Positions 1-5,401 of a stretch of 13,223 nucleotides of DNA are shown in pieces. Every line of letters starts with the position of its first letter. Positions within the stretch are counted from its first letter, which is position 1. A program made the position numbers and the translations under genes. Source of the stretch: an uncultured Erysipelotrichaceae bacterium (GTDB lineage Bacteria > Bacillota_I > Bacilli_A > RF39 > UBA660); the NCBI GenBank assembly GCA_902783435.1, contig CACZQV010000050.1, positions 1 to 13,223 on the forward strand, given 5' to 3'. The notes beneath the pieces were generated by a model, which ran no database searches, was not told the DNA's origin, and saw nothing but the letters and a program-made list of their open reading frames with translations.

Positions 1-836
1 ATTTTTTTAAATTCATTAGGTGTTTGTGTTTCAAATAATATATCTTTCTTTATTTCTGGATAATACATTTTTAATCTATTAGCGTGTAGATATAATCTAT
101 TTTCTTTATCATTTATTCCATATTTTTTATCTCCAACTATTGGATGTTTTAATGTAGCAAAAGCTACTCTTATTTGATTTTTTCTTCCTGTTTCAATATT
201 TATACTTACCATAGAATAATCTTCATTTTCTTTAATTACTTTATAATTAGTAATTGCTTCTTTTCCATCATCTTTTTTAGTTACATATACTAAATTAGTT
301 TTAGTTTCTTTTAAATTTTGAACTATTCTATCTTCAATCTTTTTTAATTTACCATGAACTATTGCAACATACTCTCTTAATGATACATATTCATTCCAAT
401 TTTCTTGTAGTTTATTCTTTGTTTTTTCATCTTTTGCGAGTACTACTATTCCACTAGTATCTTTATCTAATCTGTGAACAATAAATACTTTTGCATATTT
501 ATCTTTACTTACTAAGTATTCTCTAACTATATGGTATAGTGTTTTTTCTTTTTCTTTTTCTGTGGCGATAGTTAAAAGTCCACTAGGTTTATTAACTACA
601 ATAATATGATTATCTTCAAATAAGATATCAAATGGTAATTCTTTTTTGTTTTTACTATCAGTATCTATCACAATAGTCATACCTTTTAATAATTTATAAT
701 TATATTGAGTTGTTTTATTATTATTAACGTAGATTGCTCCATGAGTTAAATATTGTTTAATACGTCGTTTAGGCATATCTAGATTTTCATATAAATATTC
801 TAATAATTCAGATTCTTTTTTTACTATAAGTTTCAA
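1..836 (-). CDS. RluA-family pseudouridine synthase, 3' end cut by window edge
   Basis: This gene encodes an RNA pseudouridine synthase of the RluA/RluD family, which isomerises uridine in rRNA or tRNA in the cytoplasm. 278 codons are visible and the C-terminus runs off the left edge. An S4-like RNA-binding segment lies at residues about 20-57 (MPKRRIKQYLTHGAIYVN). The catalytic domain has the family signature HRLDKDTSG at 121-129, with D124 the expected catalytic aspartate, and a second conserved block, GRKNQIR at 217-223 followed by HPIVGDKKYG. The ending resembles family C-termini, so few residues are probably missing. The start is TTG: a GAGGAA ribosome binding site lies about 8 nt upstream, an in-frame stop sits just above it, and the next ATG (codon 21) would cut into the S4 domain. 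It has its own promoter and follows the terminator of the upstream operon. I cannot say which RNA position it modifies. Confidence 0.93.
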   Translation of the reverse strand, partial: MKLIVKKESELLEYLYENLDMPKRRIKQYLTHGAIYVNNNKTTQYNYKLLKGMTIVIDTDSKNKKELPFDILFEDNHIIVVNKPSGLLTIATEKEKEKTLYHIVREYLVSKDKYAKVFIVHRLDKDTSGIVVLAKDEKTKNKLQENWNEYVSLREYVAIVHGKLKKIEDRIVQNLKETKTNLVYVTKKDDGKEAITNYKVIKENEDYSMVSINIETGRKNQIRVAFATLKHPIVGDKKYGINDKENRLYLHANRLKMYYPEIKKDILFETQTPNEFKK

Positions 837-845
837 AGTACCACT

Positions 846-851
846 TCCTCA
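846..851 (-). promoter_or_regulatory. Ribosome binding site fixing the TTG start of the RluA-family gene
   Basis: GAGGAA on the minus strand lies about 9 nt before the TTG at 836-834. The in-frame TGA at 851-849 overlaps it, which excludes any start further upstream and supports TTG as the initiation codon. Confidence 0.7.
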
Positions 852-859
852 CGTAGTAA

Positions 860-888
860 ATTATACACTAAAAGTAGTAATAATACAA
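860..888 (-). promoter_or_regulatory. Sigma-A type promoter of the RluA-family gene
   Basis: A perfect -10 (TATAAT, 865-860) lies 17 nt from a partial -35 (TTGTAT, 888-883). The first bases of the -35 are the end of the T tract of the upstream gene's terminator, so the two signals overlap. The leader would be about 15-20 nt and would hold the ribosome binding site. Confidence 0.6.
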
Positions 889-910
889 AAAAAGTTGTAT
901 TTCTACAACT
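887..910 (-). terminator. Intrinsic terminator closing the pgi-PAP2-HAD operon
   Basis: On the minus strand AGTTGTA (910-904), loop GAAA (903-900), TACAACT (899-893) form a perfect 7-bp hairpin followed by six T (892-887). The TAG stop codon of the HAD-like gene (905-903) lies inside the hairpin. Confidence 0.85.
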
Positions 911-1598
911 TCTTTAACACTCTTTCTACACCTTTATTGTCATTTGAATTAGTTTGTTTTTTTACATATTTTTTTAAATTTTTAGGTGCATTCTTTACTA
1001 CTAAACATTTATCAATATTTTTAGCTAAAGGAATATCACTATTATTACCCACAATAACTAATATATCTTTTAAAGATATTCCTGTACGTAGTCCTATTCC
1101 ATCAATTCCATTAAACATATTACTCTTTCTTGGAGTTATTTCTAAGTATTCTTTATTATTTCTTTCTAAAATAGATGTATTTACATTTAATTTATCAAGT
1201 TCTAAGAATTCTTTTTTGTCTTTTAATTCTACTTCTATTTTATATATTTCTTCATCTTTTACTTTCTTTAATGCTTTTTTCTCAGAATAATAAATTACTT
1301 TGTGCTTTTCAAATAAATTATTAATTTTACTTATTGTTGTTTTAGTAAATTTTATTTTAGATAGAATTCTATCTTTTTTAACATCATAAGTAATACTACC
1401 ATTTAAAGATATTATATAATCAATAAATGGAAAGTCTTTATTATAATCTAATACTTCTTTATAATAACCATTTGTACATATAGAAAATATTATTCCTTTT
1501 TTTCTGATTCTTTCTATTTCTAACATTGTTGATACCGGAATAGCTTCTTCATTATCTATCAAGGTATTATAAAAACTACTTACTACCATTTTTATCAT
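903..1598 (-). CDS. HAD/Cof-type family protein with degenerate active site
   Basis: This 231-aa protein has the layout of a Cof-type haloacid dehalogenase-like phosphatase, but its catalytic motifs are eroded. Family members begin with a DxDGTL motif; here residues 8-13 read SFYNTL, so the nucleophile Asp is Ser8, the acid/base Asp is Tyr10 and the Gly is Asn11. The motif II Thr is kept (CTNG, T42), and K158 (ITPRKSN) is a plausible motif III lysine. Motif IV, normally GDxxND, reads GNNSD (184-188) with one residue fewer and only D188 kept. The frame is intact. The ATG follows GGGGGA with 5-nt spacing, and that site lies within the PAP2 gene, whose end overlaps this gene by 23 nt, suggesting translational coupling. 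Family membership is inferred from layout. Normal Mg-dependent phosphatase activity seems unlikely; a binding or regulatory role is possible. It is the last gene of its operon. Confidence 0.8.
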   Translation of the reverse strand: MIKMVVSSFYNTLIDNEEAIPVSTMLEIERIRKKGIIFSICTNGYYKEVLDYNKDFPFIDYIISLNGSITYDVKKDRILSKIKFTKTTISKINNLFEKHKVIYYSEKKALKKVKDEEIYKIEVELKDKKEFLELDKLNVNTSILERNNKEYLEITPRKSNMFNGIDGIGLRTGISLKDILVIVGNNSDIPLAKNIDKCLVVKNAPKNLKKYVKKQTNSNDNKGVERVLKKL

Positions 1599-2202
1599 TT
1601 TTATTCCCCCTAAAATGAGTATTATAGTAATCTATTACTAGGATTGTAATTACTGTAGCTAAAATATAACCAGATAAAACATCAGATGGATAATGTACTC
1701 CTACATAGATTCTACTTAAACCTATAAATAATATTAATAAACTTAATAATGATATTAAGATTATCTTTAATGTTTTATTTTTTATATTCTTATTAACTAT
1801 ATATATTAGTATTCCATATAAAGCTATACTTACCATTGAATGACCTGATGGAAAAGAAAATCCTTTTTCTTTGACTAATCTTAAATGATCTGGTCTTGGT
1901 CTTCTAATAATATGTTTTAATATTTGATTGGAGCTTACTACACAAACTGTATTAATTACTAAGAGATACCCATCATCTTTTTTTAGTATAAATACTAATA
2001 TAGCTAATATAATTATAACTGACATTGTATTACCAAACTTAGTTATAGTTTTCATAAAAGTATCCATGGGTTTACTTCTAAGATTAATTAAAAAATTATA
2101 AATACTAGAATCAAATAATTTTACACTACCAGTAAGTACTAATATAGTTAATAATAAGAATACTATTAATAATATGCTTATTAATATATATTTCTTTTTC
2201 AT
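1576..2202 (-). CDS. PAP2-family membrane phosphatase
   Basis: This 208-aa integral membrane protein belongs to the type 2 phosphatidic acid phosphatase family, which removes phosphate from lipid phosphates such as phosphatidic acid, phosphatidylglycerophosphate or undecaprenyl pyrophosphate. All three signature motifs are present: KHIIRRPRP (K96 to P104, the KX6RP form), PSGH (118-121) and SRIYVGVHYPSD (163-174, with R164, H170 and D174). H121 and H170 are the expected catalytic histidines. About five to six hydrophobic helices are seen, at roughly 5-25, 60-75, 80-95, 122-137, 147-162 and 176-192, with a charged Asn/Lys-rich tail. Its ribosome binding site (AGGTGA) overlaps the pgi stop codon, and the gap to pgi is 7 nt, so it is co-transcribed. 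Its 3' end overlaps the HAD-like gene by 23 nt. Recycling of undecaprenyl pyrophosphate (BcrC-like) is a reasonable guess, but the substrate cannot be read from sequence. Confidence 0.93.
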   Translation of the reverse strand: MKKKYILISILLIVFLLLTILVLTGSVKLFDSSIYNFLINLRSKPMDTFMKTITKFGNTMSVIIILAILVFILKKDDGYLLVINTVCVVSSNQILKHIIRRPRPDHLRLVKEKGFSFPSGHSMVSIALYGILIYIVNKNIKNKTLKIILISLLSLLILFIGLSRIYVGVHYPSDVLSGYILATVITILVIDYYNTHFRGNKNDKNGSK

Positions 2203-2209
2203 ATTTCAC

Positions 2210-3403
2210 CTATCTATCTAGAGATTCTTTTACCTCTTTTTTGTATACTTCTACACCTGGTTGATTAAATGGATTTATATTAAATAAGAAACCACTAAAT
2301 GCAGCAGTCAACATAAAGAAATATATTAGAGAAGATAGTGTTTCTTCATCTAAATCATCTACTACTATTTCAATAGATGGAGTACCACCCATAAAATGAG
2401 CTTTCATGACAGAATCTAATACTATATTTTTAATATCATGTAGATTTTCATTACCATACTTTATAAAGTGATCTGATTTTTTTTCTTTAATATATGTTTC
2501 AAAAATTATTTTATTTCCTTCTTGAATAAATTGTCCTAATGAATGTAAATCTCTTGTATGAAGATTAGAAGTAGGATATATTCCCTTTCCTTCTTTACCT
2601 TCAGTTTCACCAAATAATTGTTTTAACCATTCAGTAAACGGAAGTAAGTTTTCTTCATATACGCAGAAGTTTTCAATATATTTCTTTTTCTTAAATAATA
2701 AATATCTATATACTGCATATTCATAAGCATTATCTACATATCTTTTACCATCAAAGTATGAATCTACTATATCTTTTAAATTATGATTTAGGGCTATTGG
2801 AAGTAAATGAGCTGGAGTAATAAATGAATATCTTCCTCCAATATCTTTTGGTATTTCAAATGATTTATATCCATATTTATTTACTTCTTCACGTAGACTT
2901 CCTTCTTCTTTATCTGTTGTTACAATAATTCTTTTTCTAATTTCTTCAGAGTCAGTAAATTTTCTTTTTAATAAATCTTTTAATAAATTATATGTAATAG
3001 TAGTTTCCATTGTAGTACCGCTCTTACTAATAACATTAATACAAAAGTTCTTTTTATCTAAGTGTTTATATAATTCATCTAAGTATTTAGATGAAAGAGT
3101 TGTCCCGGCATAAATAACTTCAAATGAAGTATCATCAAAATATTTTTTAAACTTTTCATTAAAAGCATAACTTCCTAGGTATGATCCACCAATACCTATT
3201 ACTACTAAACAATCAAAATTTTCTTTAATGTATTCAGCTGTTTCAGTAATATCTTTTACTAAATCTTTTGATATTTCTTTAGTCCATCCAGACATATCAG
3301 AGTTATTTAATTTTTCAAGATATTCATCTTTTTTAGAATATAATTCATTAAATTCTTTCTCATCAATAAAGTTCTTTACGTAGGTAAAATCAAATTTAAT
3401 CAT
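2210..3403 (-). CDS. pgi: Glucose-6-phosphate isomerase
   Basis: This cytoplasmic enzyme interconverts glucose 6-phosphate and fructose 6-phosphate, the second step of glycolysis. The family blocks appear in order: GIGGSYLGS (70-78), the sugar-phosphate loop SKSGTT (126-131), IGGRYSFITPAHLLPIAL (188-205, first PGI signature), FGETEGK (264-270, with the catalytic glutamate), LHSLGQ (286-291, with the catalytic histidine at 287) and NPFNQPGVEVYKK (377-389, second signature, catalytic lysine K388). At 397 aa it is about 50 residues shorter than the roughly 450-aa Bacillus-type enzyme; much of the loss is the tail, since the protein stops nine residues after K388. All catalytic positions are kept, so it should be active. 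The ATG follows an AAGGATGGTGAT ribosome binding region. It heads an operon with a PAP2 phosphatase and a HAD-like protein, with an extended -10 promoter just upstream. Confidence 0.97.
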   Translation of the reverse strand: MIKFDFTYVKNFIDEKEFNELYSKKDEYLEKLNNSDMSGWTKEISKDLVKDITETAEYIKENFDCLVVIGIGGSYLGSYAFNEKFKKYFDDTSFEVIYAGTTLSSKYLDELYKHLDKKNFCINVISKSGTTMETTITYNLLKDLLKRKFTDSEEIRKRIIVTTDKEEGSLREEVNKYGYKSFEIPKDIGGRYSFITPAHLLPIALNHNLKDIVDSYFDGKRYVDNAYEYAVYRYLLFKKKKYIENFCVYEENLLPFTEWLKQLFGETEGKEGKGIYPTSNLHTRDLHSLGQFIQEGNKIIFETYIKEKKSDHFIKYGNENLHDIKNIVLDSVMKAHFMGGTPSIEIVVDDLDEETLSSLIYFFMLTAAFSGFLFNINPFNQPGVEVYKKEVKESLDR

Positions 3404-3425
3404 AGTATCACCATCCTTATATAGT

Positions 3426-3434
3426 ATTATATCA
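3426..3434 (-). promoter_or_regulatory. pgi: Extended -10 promoter of the pgi operon
   Basis: TGATATAAT on the minus strand is a TGn-extended -10 with a perfect TATAAT (3431-3426), only 4 nt beyond the terminator T tract of the upstream gene. The -35 position 17 nt upstream (3454-3449, AGAAAT) falls in that terminator's hairpin loop and does not match consensus, so the extended -10 would carry the recognition. The leader would be under 20 nt. Confidence 0.6.
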
Positions 3435-3435
3435 T

Positions 3436-3462
3436 AAAAAAAAGAAGTATTTCTACTTCTTT
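3436..3462 (-). terminator. Intrinsic terminator of the surface-protein gene
   Basis: AAAGAAGTA (3462-3454), GAAA loop (3453-3450) and TACTTCTTT (3449-3441) make a perfect 9-bp stem followed by TTTTT (3440-3436). The TAA stop codon (3463-3461) overlaps the base of the stem. The GTA-GAAA-TAC tip is identical to that of the terminator near 900. Confidence 0.88.
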
Positions 3463-4834
3463 AATTACTATTTAATAAACTTTTAGGTATTCTAATAACA
3501 GGTCTTATACCACTATTACTACTACCATCTGAATACATATCTCCTTGTGGTCTAACTCTCCATGCATAATTACTTGAAAGTGCTACATATGGTGATAATG
3601 TCCAATAACCATTATAATGGGCAATAGTATATACACTATCTGTAGCTTCAGAATCAGTGTCTTCGCTTGTATTTTGAACTAACCATTTTAAATCTGTTTT
3701 ACCATCATTAGTTATGGTACTATTAGATCCAATTGTATACTTTTTATTTGAAAAGTAGAATGCAGTATAATTTGCACCAGAAGTAATTGACCAATCATGT
3801 GCTGCGGATGTATCACTAGCTCCAGTATCAAGTGTTAATTGTCTTATTTCTTCTCCTGTTATAATTCTAGCTCTTAAATTAGTTACTCTAGGAGTATTAT
3901 CAATTGAAATCTTACATGTACCATTAACACAATTTAATTCACCATATGAGCCTGATAAGCCACTTACATCATATGTATAATTAAGAGGCTCTACTTTTGT
4001 CCATGTAGAAGTTGCATCTGCTAAAGCTTGTAGTGTTGGATCAGGTGCAGTTGTTTGATTATATAATACTGGACTAGTCCATAATATATTGTGATCTAAC
4101 ATTATAGTTACATATTCTTTTTCAGATGATATAACATTAAACTTATAGCATGTTGATTCATTATTATTAATTTTAGTTAAATCAAATGTATCACTATTAC
4201 ATGCATCTTGACTTACAGGATCAAAATATACTAAATCTCCTGATTTATACTTTTTATATCTTGGATTAGAATTTTCATCTGCTTGTTTGTAATCACCTTT
4301 GAACTTAAATACTATTGATGTATCACCACTACTTGGTAGATCAGATACTGATATATCTTTTTTAAACTCTATTCTTACTTTTATTTTTTCAGATTCTCCT
4401 GCTTCTAATAAATGATTTGGAGCTATTTCCATACCATCATCATAAGCAACTGCATTTATTAAATATGTTGGAGTTTCTATTTCTGTTGTTCCTGTTACGT
4501 TATATGCTTTATTTGTTACTGAATTTACCATTGCATCTATTGTACCTTTATTTACCATATCTACTGTAAACTCAAAGAAGTCTCCTGGCTTTGTAAAGTT
4601 AATCGTATAGTTTATTTCTGTTGTATCAACATTATTACTTGTAGGAGCTGGATTTGCTGTTACACTTCCTTCTGTAATTTCTACATTTTCAAAGTGTACA
4701 TCCCATGTAGCTTTATCTATATTAACTGTACCATCTACTTTTAATGTTGTTTTTAAGGCAGCATAACCTATTCCTATTAACAATATTAAAATTAGTATTG
4801 AAATACGTATAGTTTTTTTCCTATTTTCTTTCAT
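3461..4834 (-). CDS. Membrane-anchored or secreted surface protein, SipW/TasA-like N-terminus and DUF6273-like C-terminus
   Basis: This is a 457-aa extracytoplasmic protein of unknown function. Residues 1-10 are basic and 11-27 form one hydrophobic helix ending IGYAAL, followed by a beta-rich segment (LKVDGTVNIDKATWDVHFEN, 31-50). That arrangement resembles the SipW-dependent TasA/CalY-type proteins common in gut Firmicutes. Residues about 35-180 look like a beta-sandwich (the phrase FTVDMVNKGTIDAMV is typical). From about 195 the sequence changes: four cysteines (C212, C229, C302, C307, the last two in CVNGTC) could form two disulfides, and the C-terminus has a WTLSPY...WRVRPQGD...SGIRPVIRI pattern (411-449) like DUF6273 or C-type-lectin/FGE-fold modules. 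No sortase motif is seen. The ATG follows a perfect AGGAGG with 8-nt spacing. It forms a single-gene unit with its own promoter, upstream dyads and terminator. Adhesion or matrix roles are guesses from the architecture. Confidence 0.8.
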   Translation of the reverse strand: MKENRKKTIRISILILILLIGIGYAALKTTLKVDGTVNIDKATWDVHFENVEITEGSVTANPAPTSNNVDTTEINYTINFTKPGDFFEFTVDMVNKGTIDAMVNSVTNKAYNVTGTTEIETPTYLINAVAYDDGMEIAPNHLLEAGESEKIKVRIEFKKDISVSDLPSSGDTSIVFKFKGDYKQADENSNPRYKKYKSGDLVYFDPVSQDACNSDTFDLTKINNNESTCYKFNVISSEKEYVTIMLDHNILWTSPVLYNQTTAPDPTLQALADATSTWTKVEPLNYTYDVSGLSGSYGELNCVNGTCKISIDNTPRVTNLRARIITGEEIRQLTLDTGASDTSAAHDWSITSGANYTAFYFSNKKYTIGSNSTITNDGKTDLKWLVQNTSEDTDSEATDSVYTIAHYNGYWTLSPYVALSSNYAWRVRPQGDMYSDGSSNSGIRPVIRIPKSLLNSN

Positions 4835-4857
4835 AAGATATCCCTCCTATTATTTAT

Positions 4858-4886
4858 ATTATACAACATATTTGTAAATTTACTAA
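4858..4886 (-). promoter_or_regulatory. Promoter of the surface-protein gene
   Basis: A perfect -10 TATAAT (4863-4858) lies 17 nt from a partial -35 TTAGTA (4886-4881). An AGGAGG ribosome binding site (4848-4843) and the ATG at 4834 follow. The -35 overlaps a 10-bp perfect palindrome (4874-4883), which may be a regulator site. Confidence 0.6.
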
Positions 4887-4910
4887 TATTTACATTTTAT
4901 ATTTTGTAAA
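4874..4910. promoter_or_regulatory. Candidate operator: dyad sequences upstream of the surface-protein gene
   Basis: GTAAATTTAC (4874-4883) is a perfect palindrome at the -35 region. Just upstream, TTTACA and TGTAAA face each other across 10 nt (4889-4894 and 4905-4910 on the plus strand), with a further TGTAAA at 4915-4920. The element TGTAAA or its complement thus occurs repeatedly in about 50 bases. In such AT-rich DNA this may be chance; no regulator is identified. Confidence 0.3.
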
Positions 4911-4914
4911 CAAA

Positions 4915-4949
4915 TGTAAAAAAAGGAAACAATTATTTATTGTTTCCTT
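4915..4949 (-). terminator. Intrinsic terminator of the glucan synthase operon
   Basis: AAGGAAACAAT (4949-4939), loop AAATA (4938-4934) and ATTGTTTCCTT (4933-4923) form a perfect 11-bp hairpin, with a T run continuing to 4918. The TAA stop of the 154-aa gene (4935-4933) straddles the loop and the 3' arm. This is the strongest terminator in the window. Confidence 0.9.
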
Positions 4950-5397
4950 CATATATTATAGCTTCATATAAAATATCTACTAAGTGATTAGATGGTTCTA
5001 ATTTATATTTATCCATTATTTTTATAAATACATCTTGTGAGTATTCTAAATTTAAATATGGATAGATTAATTCTTTCTTATTAGGTAGTTCTTTTAAATA
5101 ATTTGGGGTATATATTTCATCCATTATTAGTATTGGATAATCTTCTACCCATCTTTTAAATTTTTCTATTATAAAGTAAATATTATTAACATATGTAAAC
5201 ATATCTTTATCATATGAAATCATATTTCTTATATCTTTATTTTCGATAAGTTTATTTTCTACTCTATAATCAAATCTATCTAATAGTTTTATACCATCTA
5301 GTTTTAAAGCACTTATTTGCGCAATAAATCCTTCATTAGAATCACTATGTGTAGGTATTATTTCTACTATTATATATTTATCTTTTTGTAAATTCAT
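4933..5397 (-). CDS. DnaQ/RNase T-fold-like protein lacking the DEDD catalytic residues
   Basis: This 154-aa protein is of unknown function. Residues 7-47 have the feel of the first strands of a DnaQ-type 3'-5' exonuclease (IIVEIIPT, then FIAQISALKLDGIKLLDRFDYRVE), where true enzymes read DxETTG followed by IIxIGAVK and an F-x-x-LV strand. The catalytic pattern is missing: motif I is VEIIPT (11-16) rather than DIETTG, the hNxxFD block is replaced by a MDEIYTPNYLKE stretch (92-103), and the final HxxxxD reads HLVDIL (138-143). The assignment is therefore tentative, and nuclease activity is unlikely. No signal peptide or membrane helix is seen. It starts 4 nt after the glucan synthase stop codon, with an AAGAAGTGA ribosome binding region made from the end of that gene, so the two are almost certainly co-transcribed and translationally coupled. 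Why it accompanies a glucan synthase is unknown. Confidence 0.6.
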   Translation of the reverse strand: MNLQKDKYIIVEIIPTHSDSNEGFIAQISALKLDGIKLLDRFDYRVENKLIENKDIRNMISYDKDMFTYVNNIYFIIEKFKRWVEDYPILIMDEIYTPNYLKELPNKKELIYPYLNLEYSQDVFIKIMDKYKLEPSNHLVDILYEAIIYEGNNK

Positions 5398-5401
5398 ATT
5401 A

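Noticed and set aside
895..1290. Plus-strand open frame of 131 codons
   Set aside because: It is antisense to the HAD-like gene, has a low-complexity Phe/Ser/Leu-rich translation typical of the reverse of AT-rich coding DNA, and has no ribosome binding site.
903..1598. HAD-like gene as a decayed pseudogene
   Set aside because: The frame is intact over 231 codons, with a ribosome binding site, a tight overlap with PAP2 and a terminator. Only catalytic residues are lost, which fits a pseudoenzyme better.
3480..3620. 3' end of the surface-protein gene as a diversity-generating retroelement target (lectin-like C-terminus)
   Set aside because: There is no reverse transcriptase, template repeat or near-copy of this region in the window. 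The lectin-like ending alone is not enough.
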